A DNA stretch of 64,000 bases from an uncultured Eubacteriales bacterium (lineage in GTDB: Bacteria > Bacillota > Clostridia > Oscillospirales > Oscillospiraceae), in contig UQGJ01000004.1 of assembly GCA_900540545.1 (NCBI GenBank), forward strand, positions 62,001 through 126,000, in the 5' to 3' direction. Below are positions 56,660 to 64,000 of this stretch, one piece after another (positions within the stretch are counted from its first letter, which is position 1; each line of letters starts with the position of its first letter). The notes under the pieces are model-generated. The model saw only the letters and a program-made list of their open reading frames with translations, made no database searches and was not told the origin of the DNA. A program made the position numbers and the translations under genes.

Positions 56660-57168
56660 AGCTGCTGGGGTCCCTGCTGCTGATGGTGGGGGCGGCCGGG
56701 CTGGGCTTCGGCGCGGCCGCCCAGCTCCAGCACCGGGTCACCGGCCTGCGGGCCCTGGTGGGGGCGCTGGAGCAGATGGAGCGGGAGCTGGAATTCCGCC
56801 TGACCCCCATGCCGGAGCTGATGGCCCGTCTGGCCCGGGAGGTCCAGCCCCCCGCCCGCTACCTCTTTTCCTACTGTCGGGAACACTTGGACGAGCTGGG
56901 CGCCAGGCGCTTCGGGCAGCTCTGGCGGAATGCGCTGGAGGAGAACGCGGACCTGGCACTGACCGCCCAGGAGCGGCAGATCATGGACGGACTGGGGGAT
57001 GTTCTGGGCCGCTATGACGGGGAGGGCCAGCGGGAGGCCCTGCGGTCGGCGGTGAGCCAGCTGGGGGAGTGCCTCCGGCGGGCCGAGGGGGACCGGGACC
57101 GGCTGGGCCGGGTCTACGCCACCCTAGGCGTGGGGGCCGGGGCCATGCTGGTGATTCTACTACTATAA
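56653..57168 (+). CDS. spoIIIAB: Stage III sporulation protein AB
   Basis: 171 residues, GTG 56653 overlapping the spoIIIAA stop by seven bases. A short N-terminal and a C-terminal hydrophobic segment (LLGSLLLMVGAAGLGFG and VGAGAMLVILLL) flank a helical domain with LEQMERELEFRLTPMPELMARLA, the family signature; the fold resembles GspF-type secretion proteins. It is a membrane part of the mother-cell channel complex. Confidence 0.94.
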   Translation: MLKLLGSLLLMVGAAGLGFGAAAQLQHRVTGLRALVGALEQMERELEFRLTPMPELMARLAREVQPPARYLFSYCREHLDELGARRFGQLWRNALEENADLALTAQERQIMDGLGDVLGRYDGEGQREALRSAVSQLGECLRRAEGDRDRLGRVYATLGVGAGAMLVILLL

Positions 57169-57190
57169 AGGCACGGGGATGTGAAACGGA

Positions 57191-57385
57191 ATGAACGTGG
57201 ACTTGATTTTCAAAATCGCGGCCATTGGAATTTTGGTATCGGTACTCAACCAGGTCCTCTCCCGGTCGGGCCGGGACGAGCAGGCCACCATGACCACGCT
57301 GGCGGGGCTAGTGGTGGTGCTGATGATGGTGGTACAGGAGATCAGCAATCTCTTCGACCTGGTGAAGAACCTATTCGGGCTGTAA
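57191..57385 (+). CDS. spoIIIAC: Stage III sporulation protein AC
   Basis: 64 residues, ATG 57191, with a weak ribosome-binding site. Two membrane helices with IFKIAAIGILVSVLNQVLSRSGRDEQATMTTLAGLVVVLMMV match SpoIIIAC closely in length and pattern. It is a small membrane component of the SpoIIIA channel. Confidence 0.95.
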   Translation: MNVDLIFKIAAIGILVSVLNQVLSRSGRDEQATMTTLAGLVVVLMMVVQEISNLFDLVKNLFGL

Positions 57386-57388
57386 GCC

Positions 57389-57775
57389 ATGCCGGACATC
57401 ATCAAGATCGCGGCCATCGCCGTGGCCGCCGCCCTATGCGCGGTGGTGGTGCGGAAGAGTGCGGCGGAGCTGGCCCTGGTCCTGGCCTTGTCGGCGGGGG
57501 CCATCCTCCTGACCTGCTCCTTGGGAGCGCTGGAGGGGGTCCGGGCGTTGATGGACACCCTGGCCGACACGGCGGGCCTGTCCCCGGCGGTGCTGGCCCC
57601 GGTGGTCAAGACCGTGGGCATCGCCATCCTGACCCGGGTGGCCGCCGAGCTGTGCCGGGACGCCCAGGAGGGGGGCATCGCCGCCTTTGTGGAGACGGCG
57701 GGGGCAGCGGCGGCCCTGTTTGTGGCCTTGCCCCTGATGAAAACCGTGCTGAGCATGATCACGGGGCTCTTGTGA
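57389..57775 (+). CDS. spoIIIAD: Stage III sporulation protein AD
   Basis: 128 residues, ATG 57389, three bases after the spoIIIAC stop. Several membrane helices, with IIKIAAIAVAAALCAVVVRKSAAELALVLALSAGAILL and the conserved VVKTVGIAILTRVAAELCRDAQEGGIAAFVETAGAAAALFVALPLM. Membrane component of the channel, related to SpoIIIAC by its first two helices. Confidence 0.95.
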   Translation: MPDIIKIAAIAVAAALCAVVVRKSAAELALVLALSAGAILLTCSLGALEGVRALMDTLADTAGLSPAVLAPVVKTVGIAILTRVAAELCRDAQEGGIAAFVETAGAAAALFVALPLMKTVLSMITGLL

Positions 57776-57788
57776 GGAGATACATAGG

Positions 57789-58889
57789 ATGAAACGACGA
57801 TTTTTGACCTTTTTAGCTGTTTTGTTTCTCTTGGGCTCCCTGGCGACGGTCTCCGCCGCCGACGTGGTGGACGAGCAGTCCCGGGCCCTGGGGCTGGACA
57901 AGCTGGAGCGGGCGGCGGGGGAGTACAGCCCCGGCGGGGACGTGGCGGGCATCGATCTCGACGACGGCCTCCAGGACTTGCTGGACACCGGCAGCGGGGA
58001 GATCATGGGGGTGGTCCGCAAGGCGGTGCGTAGCGGAGTGCTGCTGTTGGTGGTGGTACTGCTGTGCGGGCTGGCCGAGGGGGCCTACGCCGGGGCGGAG
58101 GGCGGGAACTCCGTCCAGGTGGTCCCCATCGTGGGGGCCCTTGCCATCACGGCCATCTCCGTGGCCGACGTCAACTCCCTGATTGGAATGGGCCGCCAGG
58201 CGCTGGAGCAGATGGAGGCCTTCTCCAAGGTGCTGCTGCCCACCATGGCGGTGGCCACCGCCGCCAGCGGCGCCCCCGGCGGCGCGGCGGCCCGGCAGCT
58301 TGCCACTATGCTCTTTTCCAACGTGCTCTTGAGTCTGATCGCTCATCTGCTGCTGCCACTGGTCTACGCCTACATCGCCGCCTGCGTGGCCCACGCGGCC
58401 ATCGGCAATGAGGGGCTCAAGCGTATTGCCGGGACCCTCAAGTGGGTGGTGACCTCGGTGCTGACCGTCCTGCTCATCGGCTTCGTGGGTTATCTGACGG
58501 TCAGCGGCGTCATCGCCGGCACCGCCGACGCCGTGGCGGTCAAGACGGCCAAATTCGCCGTTTCCAGCATGGTGCCGGTGGTGGGGAGCATCCTGTCCGA
58601 CGCGGCGGAGACCGTGCTGGCCGGGGCGGGGATCTTAAAAAACGCTGTGGGGGTGTTTGGGATGCTGGTCATCCTCTCCATGTGTCTGGTCCCCTTTTTG
58701 CAGCTTGGGGTCCACTATCTGACCTATAAGGTGACGGCGGCCCTATCCGCCACGGTGGCGGAGGGCCGGGTGGCCGGACTCATCGACGGCATCGGCGGGG
58801 CCTTCGGCCTGATTTTGGGCATGACGGGGGCCTCGGCCACGCTGCTGCTGGTGTCCATGGTCTCGGCGGTCTCCCTGGTGGCGGCATGA
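57789..58889 (+). CDS. spoIIIAE: Stage III sporulation protein AE
   Basis: 366 residues, ATG 57789 behind AGGAG. Cleavable signal peptide (about residues 1-22), a soluble region with LDDGLQDLLDTGSGEIMGVV, then about seven membrane helices with MEAFSKVLLPTMAVATAASGAPGGAAA and a late LIDGIGGAFGLILGMTGASATLLLVSMVSAVSLVAA. It is the largest membrane subunit of the channel complex. The next gene overlaps by four bases. Confidence 0.96.
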   Translation: MKRRFLTFLAVLFLLGSLATVSAADVVDEQSRALGLDKLERAAGEYSPGGDVAGIDLDDGLQDLLDTGSGEIMGVVRKAVRSGVLLLVVVLLCGLAEGAYAGAEGGNSVQVVPIVGALAITAISVADVNSLIGMGRQALEQMEAFSKVLLPTMAVATAASGAPGGAAARQLATMLFSNVLLSLIAHLLLPLVYAYIAACVAHAAIGNEGLKRIAGTLKWVVTSVLTVLLIGFVGYLTVSGVIAGTADAVAVKTAKFAVSSMVPVVGSILSDAAETVLAGAGILKNAVGVFGMLVILSMCLVPFLQLGVHYLTYKVTAALSATVAEGRVAGLIDGIGGAFGLILGMTGASATLLLVSMVSAVSLVAA

Positions 58890-59383
58890 TGGAGCTGCTG
58901 AAGCAATGGCTGGTGGGCATCACCTGCGCGGCCATGATTGTGGCGTTGGCCGACAGCCTGACCCCCAAGGGGACAGTGAAGAAAATCGGCCACATCGCCG
59001 GAGGGCTGCTCCTGCTGCTGGCGGTGGTCAAACCCCTGATGGAGGTGGACTTCAGCGCCCTGGCCGTGGCTACGGTCTCTCTGGAGGGCGTGGAGACCGG
59101 AAACGGCGATTGGGAGAAAACCAACACCGAGCTGATGAAAACCATCATAGGTGAAAAGACGGGCGCATATATTCTGGACAAGGCGGAAGAACTGGGTGCG
59201 GACTGTACCGGCGTGGCGGTGGAGTGCGCGGTGGGGGAGGAGGATGTCCCCTATCCGTCGGCGGTCACCGTCACTGGGGCCATGACCCAGGCCCAGCGGG
59301 ACGCGCTGGCCCGGACCATCGAGGCCGACCTAGCCATTCCGAGAGAACGTCAGACTTACGAAAGCGGGGACACGGAGCCATGA
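58886..59383 (+). CDS. spoIIIAF: Stage III sporulation protein AF
   Basis: 165 residues, ATG 58886 (ATGA overlap with spoIIIAE). Two N-terminal membrane helices (WLVGITCAAMIVALADSLTPKGTVKKIGHIAGGLLLLLAVVKPLMEVD) precede an extracytoplasmic ring-building-motif-like domain ending PRERQTYESGDTEP. Component of the mother-cell side of the channel. Confidence 0.93.
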   Translation: MMELLKQWLVGITCAAMIVALADSLTPKGTVKKIGHIAGGLLLLLAVVKPLMEVDFSALAVATVSLEGVETGNGDWEKTNTELMKTIIGEKTGAYILDKAEELGADCTGVAVECAVGEEDVPYPSAVTVTGAMTQAQRDALARTIEADLAIPRERQTYESGDTEP

Positions 59384-59910
59384 AAGGAACGGAAGTGGCG
59401 GCGAAAAGTGGAAAAAAGCTGCTGGAAGCCCTGGAGAAGTACAAGTTTGTCCTGCTGGTCCTGCTGGCGGGGCTCCTGCTCCTGTTGCTGCCCTCCTTCG
59501 GGGGCGGCGGGACGGCGGCCGAGGCAGGGGGGACCGATCCCCCGGAGCTGGCCTTTGACCTGGAGGGCCTGGAGCGCAAGCTCTCCGACACCCTCTCCCA
59601 GGTGGAGGGGGCGGGGAAGGTCTCAGTGGTTCTGACGGTGAAGGCCAGCACCCGCCAGGTCCTGGCCCAGGACATCGAGACCTCGGAAAAGGAGGGCGGC
59701 ACCGAGGAGAGCCGCAGCACGGTGGTGGTCTCCCAGGGGACGGGGAAGCAGGGGGCCGTGCCCCTCCAACAGATTTATCCCCAATTCCAGGGGGCCCTGG
59801 TGGTCTGTCCGGGCGGCGACGACCCGTCCATCCGGCTCCAACTGGTGGAGGCGGTCTCCGCCCTCACCGGGCTGGGGTCCGACAAAATATCGATTTGCAG
59901 AGGAAAATAA
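59380..59910 (+). CDS. spoIIIAG: Stage III sporulation protein AG
   Basis: 176 residues from ATG 59380, overlapping the spoIIIAF stop (ATGA); the longer in-frame reading upstream lies inside spoIIIAF. One membrane helix (about residues 22-42, FVLLVLLAGLLLLLLPSFGG) and an extracytoplasmic ring-building domain with LERKLSDTLSQVEGAGKVSVVLTVKAST and a C-terminal VEAVSALTGLGSDKISICRG. SpoIIIAG forms a large ring in the intermembrane space. Confidence 0.95.
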   Translation: MKGTEVAAKSGKKLLEALEKYKFVLLVLLAGLLLLLLPSFGGGGTAAEAGGTDPPELAFDLEGLERKLSDTLSQVEGAGKVSVVLTVKASTRQVLAQDIETSEKEGGTEESRSTVVVSQGTGKQGAVPLQQIYPQFQGALVVCPGGDDPSIRLQLVEAVSALTGLGSDKISICRGK

Positions 59911-59923
59911 GGAGGGCATTGGT

Positions 59924-60508
59924 ATGAAACTTTGGAAGAGAAACGCGGTGGTGGCCGCCATCGTCCTGTTCGTGTGCGCGGCGGTCTATCTCAACTGGTC
60001 GTACAGCAAGGACGGCGCGGACGCCGCGGACACGGGCAAGGTCCTGGGGGAGGCCGCCCTGGTGGGCGGCAAGTCGGGGGACCCGCTGCTGGGCGGGACC
60101 ACGGCCAGTCCGGCCCCCACCGGCGAGCCTGGGGCGGAGCCCACCAAGAGCACCAGCGGCTACTTTGCCAACGCCCGCCTGAACCGCCAGCAGGCCAGGG
60201 ACAGCGCCCTGTCCCTCCTCCAGCAGGCGGCCGGGGACGAGAAGGCCGAGCAGGCGGCGGTGGACCAGGCCAACGAGGCCATCCAGACCATGGCGAGCTA
60301 TACCCTTTCCGAGGCCAACATCGAAAACCTGGTGTCGGCCAAGGGCTACGCCGACTGCGTGGCCTTCCGCAGCGACAGCAGCATCAGCGTGGTGGTCTCC
60401 AACAACGGCAATCCGCTGACCGAGACCGATACGGCCAAAATCAGCGAGATCGTCATGGACGAGACCGGCCTCAAGACCAGCCAGATCAAAATCATCGAGG
60501 CCAGCTGA
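59924..60508 (+). CDS. spoIIIAH: Stage III sporulation protein AH
   Basis: 194 residues, ATG 59924 behind AAGGAGGG. One N-terminal membrane helix (NAVVAAIVLFVCAAVYLNWSY, about residues 6-26), a Pro/Gly/Thr-rich linker, a helical stretch (RLNRQQARDSALSLLQQAAGDEKAEQ) and a YscJ/FliF-like ring domain ending TSQIKIIEA. It binds forespore SpoIIQ (or its clostridial counterpart) to form the feeding channel. Last gene of the operon. Confidence 0.95.
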   Translation: MKLWKRNAVVAAIVLFVCAAVYLNWSYSKDGADAADTGKVLGEAALVGGKSGDPLLGGTTASPAPTGEPGAEPTKSTSGYFANARLNRQQARDSALSLLQQAAGDEKAEQAAVDQANEAIQTMASYTLSEANIENLVSAKGYADCVAFRSDSSISVVVSNNGNPLTETDTAKISEIVMDETGLKTSQIKIIEAS

Positions 60509-60535
60509 GGCGCGGGGGTCTTTTTCAAAAATGGA

Positions 60536-60564
60536 TTGTAACTCGCTCCGATTTGTGGTACAAT
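60536..60564 (+). promoter_or_regulatory. Promoter of the Asp23/Gls24 gene
   Basis: TTGTAA (60536-60541), 17 bases, TACAAT (60559-60564). Confidence 0.7.
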
Positions 60565-60596
60565 ATGCGCAATCAAACAAAAGGAGCGTGACCCTC

Positions 60597-60983
60597 ATGG
60601 GTGAAGGCAGAGAGTACGTTTCCCGTGCCGACGAGATGGGGAACATCCATATATCCGAAGAAGTCTTGGCGGTGATTGCCGCCGCCGCCGCGCTGGAAGT
60701 CGAGGGCGTGGGCGGGCTGGCTGGCAACCTGGGCGCCGATTTGGCCGAGCTGCTGGGCAAGAAGAGCCTGAGCCGGGGCATTCGGCTCCAGGTGGAGGAC
60801 GAGGCCGTCACTGTGGACGTGGCCGTCCTGGTCAAGTACGGCTATGTGATCCCCGACGTGGGCCGGGCGGTCCAGGAGGCCGTCGCCAGTAGTGTGGAGG
60901 CCACCAGCGGCCTCGCCGTCGCGGCTGTCAACGTGAGCGTTGGCGGCGTGGTCTTTGAGAAAGAGCCGAGAAAGGCTCCGTAA
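60597..60983 (+). CDS. Asp23/Gls24 family envelope stress response protein
   Basis: 128 residues from ATG 60597, about 11 bases after AAAGGAG; upstream in-frame starts overlap the promoter. The Asp23 fold is plain: GNIHISEEVLAVIAAAAALEVEGVGGLAGNLG, IRLQVEDEAVTVDVAVLVKYGYVIPDVGRAVQEAVASSVEATSGL and AAVNVSVGGVVF. Proteins of this family are abundant, associate with the membrane periphery and affect envelope stress or fatty acid metabolism (AmaP, YloU, YqhY). Gene order Asp23 - nusB - xseA - xseB is the standard yqhY neighbourhood of Firmicutes. Confidence 0.94.
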   Translation: MGEGREYVSRADEMGNIHISEEVLAVIAAAAALEVEGVGGLAGNLGADLAELLGKKSLSRGIRLQVEDEAVTVDVAVLVKYGYVIPDVGRAVQEAVASSVEATSGLAVAAVNVSVGGVVFEKEPRKAP

Positions 60984-61000
60984 ATCGGAAGGAAACCTCA

Positions 61001-61043
61001 AAGGGCATGGAGCGCGAAGTTTTTCTCGCTCCATGCCCTTTTT
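61001..61043 (+). terminator. Terminator of the Asp23 gene
   Basis: Stem aaagggcatggagcg / cgctccatgcccttt with an 11-base loop and T run. Confidence 0.9.
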
Positions 61044-61140
61044 GTGGTTTTCCGCCCCAATTTGGGGTTTATTTTTTCATCTGACTTGTATATAATAATC
61101 ATAACTGTGAATACACATGAAAACGCGGGAGGAACCCACT

Positions 61141-61635
61141 ATGACCAGGAGCAACGCCAGAGAAATCGCCGTCCACCTGTCCTTCGCGCTGGGCTTTGCG
61201 GACCAGACCGCAGAGGAATTGCTGGCTCAGGCCATGACTCGGGAGAATTTCGAGCAGCTCAAGGGGGAGGAGCCCCTTTACGGCGAATTTCCCAACGAAA
61301 AGCAGCGCGCCTACATAACCGGCCTGGTGCAGGGCGTTTTTGACCACGGAGCAGAGCTGGACGGCTACATCGCCAAGTACGCCATCGGCTGGGCCTTCTC
61401 CCGCATCTCCCGGATGGCATCCGCCATCATGCGGGTGGCCATGTATGAGATTTTATACATGCCCGACATCCCCGCCGCCGCTGCCATCAACGAGGCCGTG
61501 GAGATCGCCAAGCACTACGACACCCCGGAGACCGCCGCCTTTATCAACGGCATCCTGGGGGCCTTTGTCCGGGGGGAGCTGCCCCCGGAGCGGGCGGCCG
61601 CCCCGGCCCCGCAGCCCGAAAGCGACGGGGAGTAA
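61141..61635 (+). CDS. nusB: Transcription antitermination factor NusB
   Basis: 164 residues from ATG 61141 (MTRSNAREIAVHLSFAL), after GGGAGG; the in-frame ATG at 61117 has no ribosome-binding site. The all-helical NusB domain is recognised from the opening RSNAREIAVHLSFALGF and the C-terminal MASAIMRVAMYEILYMPDIPAAAAINEAVEIAKHYDTPETAAFINGILGAFVR. NusB with NusE binds boxA RNA for rRNA antitermination. TATAAT at 61091-61096 marks the promoter. First gene of the nusB-Kae1-like-xseA-xseB operon. Confidence 0.95.
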   Translation: MTRSNAREIAVHLSFALGFADQTAEELLAQAMTRENFEQLKGEEPLYGEFPNEKQRAYITGLVQGVFDHGAELDGYIAKYAIGWAFSRISRMASAIMRVAMYEILYMPDIPAAAAINEAVEIAKHYDTPETAAFINGILGAFVRGELPPERAAAPAPQPESDGE

Positions 61636-61638
61636 GCC

Positions 61639-62574
61639 ATGCCGGTCGCCATTGGGCTGGACACCAGCAACTACACCACCTCTGTGGCCCTGTTCGACGG
61701 GTCGGAGGGGTTCAATCTGGGCCGCCTGTTGGAGGTCCCGGAGGGGACCCTGGGCCTGCGGCAGAGCGACGCCCTGTTTCAGCATGTAAAGCGGCTCCCC
61801 TTGCTGGTGCGCCAGCTCCGGGAGGAGGGGCGCATCCCCGGCAGGCTGGATGCCGTGGGGGCCAGTACGAAGCCCCGCTGGGTGGAGGGGTCCTACATGC
61901 CCTGCTTCCTGGCCGGGGAATCCCTGGGCCAAAGCTGGGCTGACCTGCTGGACACGCCCTTCTATCCCTGCGCCCATCAGCAGGGCCACGTGGCCGCCGC
62001 CGCCTGGTCGGCGGACCGGGCCGACCTGTTGGACAGGCCCCATCTGGCCTGGCACCTCTCCGGCGGGACCACCGAACTGCTCTATGTAGAGCCGGAGGGG
62101 GTCAGCGTCCGCTGTGAACGGGTGGGCGGGACCACCGACATCTCCGCCGGCCAGCTCATCGACCGCACCGGGAAGCTCCTGGGACTGGCCTTTCCCGCGG
62201 GAAAGGCGCTGGACGGGCTGTCGGAAAATGCTGACAAGGAATTATCCTTTGCGGTAAAACGGCAGGGATTGGAGTTTTCCCTCTCCGGCGTGGAGAACCA
62301 GGTCAAGGCCCTGGCGGAGCGGGGGGAGTCCCCCGCCAATGTGGCCCGGTTCACGCTGGACACCGTGGCGGGCATCGTGGAGCGGACCACCCGGGCCGCC
62401 CTGGCGCGCTGGCCCGGCCTGCCGGTGCTGTGCTCCGGCGGCGTGGCCTCCAACCGCCGCCTGCGGGCGACTTTGGGGGGCGCGGTTTTTGCCCCGCCCC
62501 GGTACTCCACCGACAACGCTCTGGGCGTGGCGATTCTGGCCCACCGGGCGCTGACGAAGGGAGTGGAGGCATGA
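61639..62574 (+). CDS. Kae1/TsaD-like protein (peptidase M22 family paralogue)
   Basis: 311 residues, ATG 61639, three bases after nusB. It has an ASKHA-type start (IGLDTSNYTTSVALFD), the metal-binding HxxxH as CAHQQGHVAAAAW (about residues 112-118), a LSGGTTELLYVE phosphate loop, KLLGLAFPAGKALD, and a late CSGGVASNRRLR. It is shorter than true TsaD (about 335-345) and diverges in the first third (STKPRWVEGSYMPCFLAG), so it is probably the clostridial paralogue found beside xseA rather than the tRNA threonylcarbamoyl transferase itself. Function unclear. Overlaps xseA by four bases. Confidence 0.88.
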   Translation: MPVAIGLDTSNYTTSVALFDGSEGFNLGRLLEVPEGTLGLRQSDALFQHVKRLPLLVRQLREEGRIPGRLDAVGASTKPRWVEGSYMPCFLAGESLGQSWADLLDTPFYPCAHQQGHVAAAAWSADRADLLDRPHLAWHLSGGTTELLYVEPEGVSVRCERVGGTTDISAGQLIDRTGKLLGLAFPAGKALDGLSENADKELSFAVKRQGLEFSLSGVENQVKALAERGESPANVARFTLDTVAGIVERTTRAALARWPGLPVLCSGGVASNRRLRATLGGAVFAPPRYSTDNALGVAILAHRALTKGVEA

Positions 62575-63809
62575 GAGGCGAACAGCCCATTTTGACGGTC
62601 TCCCAGGTCAATGAGTACATCAAGGGCCTGCTGGACCGGGACGGCCTGATGGCCGGGCTCTTCATCCGGGGCGAGCTGTCCAATTACAAGATGTACCCCT
62701 CGGGCCACCACTATTTTTCCCTGAAGGACGAGACCGGTGCCATCCGCTGCGTCATGTTCCGGCGGGAGGCCGGTCGGCTCCGCTTCCGACCGGAGAACGG
62801 CATGAAGGTCATCGCCTTTGGGCGCATCACGGTGTTCCCAAGGGATGGGCAGTATCAGCTATACTGCTCCGACCTGACCCCCGACGGGGTGGGGGACCTC
62901 CACGTGGCCTTCGAGCAGTTGAAAGAAAAACTCTACCGGGAGGGCCTTTTTGAACCGGCCCATAAAAAGCCCATTCCCCGCTATCCCGAGCGAATCGCTT
63001 TAATCACCTCCCCCGCGGGCGCAGCGGTGCGGGATATGCTGCGCATCCTGGAGGCCCGCTATCCGCTGGCCCAGGTAGTCATCCTGCCGGTGCGGGTCCA
63101 GGGGGAAGAGGCGGCGGGGGAGATCGCCGGGGCGCTGCGGTACGCCAGCGCCCACCGTCTGGCCGATCTCATCATCACCGGCCGGGGCGGCGGGTCCATG
63201 GAGGACCTGTGGTGCTTCAACGATGAACAGGTGGCCCGGGCCATCTATGACTGCGAGATCCCGGTCATTTCCGCCGTCGGCCATGAGCCGGACGTGACCA
63301 TCGCCGACTTCGTGGCCGACCTGCGGGCCGCCACCCCCTCCAACGGGGCCGAATTGGCGGTGCCGGACCAGAATGAGCTATACGCCAATCTGGGCTATTT
63401 TGAGGACAAGCTGCTGTCCGGGATGGAGGGGCGGCTGGACCGGGCCCGCCAAACTCTGGACCGCCTGAGCCGAAGCCGGGCCCTTCAGGACCCCTTGAAC
63501 CAGGTCCGGGACCGCAAGCTGGCCCTGGACGGCCAGGGCCGCCGCCTGACCCACGCCCTGTCCCGGGACCTGGCTGGGGAGCGGGAGCGCTTTGCCCGGC
63601 TGGCTGCCTCGTTGGACGCGCTGAGCCCGCTGAAGGTGCTGGGCCGGGGCTACGCCCTGACCCGAACGGCGGACGGCGGGGTGGTGTCCTCGGTGGAGGA
63701 CGTGTCGCCGGGGGACGCCATCACCGTGCGCTTGGCTGACGGCGTGCTGGACTGCCATGTGGACGACAGGAGGAGAGACCGTAATGCCAGAAAAGAAAAA
63801 GACCTTTGA
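62571..63809 (+). CDS. xseA: Exodeoxyribonuclease VII large subunit
   Basis: 412 residues from ATG 62571 (MRGEQPILTVSQVNEYIK), overlapping the previous stop (ATGA). An N-terminal OB-fold (LFIRGELSNYKMYPSGHHYFSLKDETGAIRCVMFR) precedes the catalytic domain with ERIALITSPAGAAVRDML, ITGRGGGSMEDLWCFNDEQVARAI and PVISAVGHEPDVTIADFVADLRAATPSNGAEL, then a helical C-terminus. With XseB it degrades single-stranded DNA from either end. xseB begins 26 bases before its stop. Confidence 0.97.
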   Translation: MRGEQPILTVSQVNEYIKGLLDRDGLMAGLFIRGELSNYKMYPSGHHYFSLKDETGAIRCVMFRREAGRLRFRPENGMKVIAFGRITVFPRDGQYQLYCSDLTPDGVGDLHVAFEQLKEKLYREGLFEPAHKKPIPRYPERIALITSPAGAAVRDMLRILEARYPLAQVVILPVRVQGEEAAGEIAGALRYASAHRLADLIITGRGGGSMEDLWCFNDEQVARAIYDCEIPVISAVGHEPDVTIADFVADLRAATPSNGAELAVPDQNELYANLGYFEDKLLSGMEGRLDRARQTLDRLSRSRALQDPLNQVRDRKLALDGQGRRLTHALSRDLAGERERFARLAASLDALSPLKVLGRGYALTRTADGGVVSSVEDVSPGDAITVRLADGVLDCHVDDRRRDRNARKEKDL

Positions 63810-64000
63810 GCAGGCCATGACCCGCCTGGAGGAGATCGTCTCCCAGCTGGAGCGGGGGGAGGCCCCTCTGGAGGAGTCCCTCAAGCTCTTTGAGGAGGGG
63901 ACGGCCCTGATGAAACAGTGTTCCACCCTGCTGGACAAGGCGGAGCAGAAGGTGACCAAGCTCACGGGCGGCCCGGACGGCCAGCCGGTGGAGGTCCCCT
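63784..64000 (+). CDS. xseB: Exodeoxyribonuclease VII small subunit (3' end outside window)
   Basis: ATG 63784 behind AGGAGAG, overlapping xseA by 26 bases. 72 codons are visible, reading MPEKKKTFEQAMTRLEEIVS and then QLERGEAPLEESLKLFEEGTAL, the coiled-coil helical hairpin of XseB. The window ends within the C-terminal tail; XseB is usually 70-85 residues, so nearly the entire protein is present. Confidence 0.95.
   Translation, partial: MPEKKKTFEQAMTRLEEIVSQLERGEAPLEESLKLFEEGTALMKQCSTLLDKAEQKVTKLTGGPDGQPVEVP

Overview
The window (about 62% G+C in most coding DNA) is a chromosomal segment of an anaerobic, spore-forming Firmicute of class Clostridia, most likely an Oscillospiraceae/Flavonifractor-type gut bacterium. 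The evidence is a complete spoIIIAA-AH operon, a SleB-type hydrolase, the murB-rapZ-yvcK-whiA-dnaE cluster, hprK, a TrpR-like YerC, DUF4364, DUF4914 and TIGR03960/TIGR03936 proteins, and a folate riboswitch in front of an ECF S component.

Layout. 1-1.8 kb: 3' part of a lower-GC tet(W)-type ribosomal-protection gene and a repeat-rich AT-rich flank, probably the edge of an acquired element. 1.8-7.5 kb: YeiH-type transporter, GNAT, glnA followed by an ANTAR RNA-binding regulator, a dapF broken by one extra base, and a GH25 muramidase. 7.5-16.5 kb: murB, rapZ, yvcK, whiA, dnaE and cardiolipin synthase, all on +. 16.5-26.8 kb: mixed small units (DUF4364 pair, DUF3048 lipoprotein, MerR, flavin-binding protein, a Cys-rich protein with a sigma-K-like promoter, TVP38 protein, a 27-codon gene, tRNA-Gly, a short-chain fatty acid transporter, purA). 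27-31 kb: yerC, a methyltransferase, hslO, a five-tRNA operon and an alanine symporter. 31-37 kb: a large unknown membrane protein, HD protein, tRNA-Ser, a 55-residue protein, FetAB-type exporter, SleB-like hydrolase and two more tRNA-Ser genes. 37-43.6 kb: DUF4914 kinase-like protein, a penicillin-binding protein paired with an FHA-SEDS fusion, and an XRE/S24-like regulator diverging from a 68-residue protein. 43.7-50 kb: radical-SAM pair, a three-gene peptidoglycan-binding/SpoIID-like operon without signal peptides, an SLH-domain protein and a tiny Cys/Gly-rich membrane protein. 50-55.6 kb: M20 amidohydrolase, rpmB, hprK, glmS, THF riboswitch and folT. 55.7-64 kb: spoIIIAA-AH, Asp23/Gls24 protein, nusB, Kae1-like protein, xseA and xseB (cut by the window end).

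Themes. Cell-wall and spore functions dominate: murB, glmS, yvcK and rapZ link carbon flux to envelope synthesis; the FHA-SEDS/PBP pair, GH25, SleB-like and SpoIID-like proteins remodel peptidoglycan; spoIIIA builds the mother cell-forespore channel. Two unrelated Cys-rich genes (start 20692 and 49898) share an ACCAAA...CATA promoter pattern resembling sigma-K sites, suggesting late mother-cell or coat roles.

Limits: all calls are from reading the sequence by eye; no database search, folding or alignment program was run, and family names are from memory.
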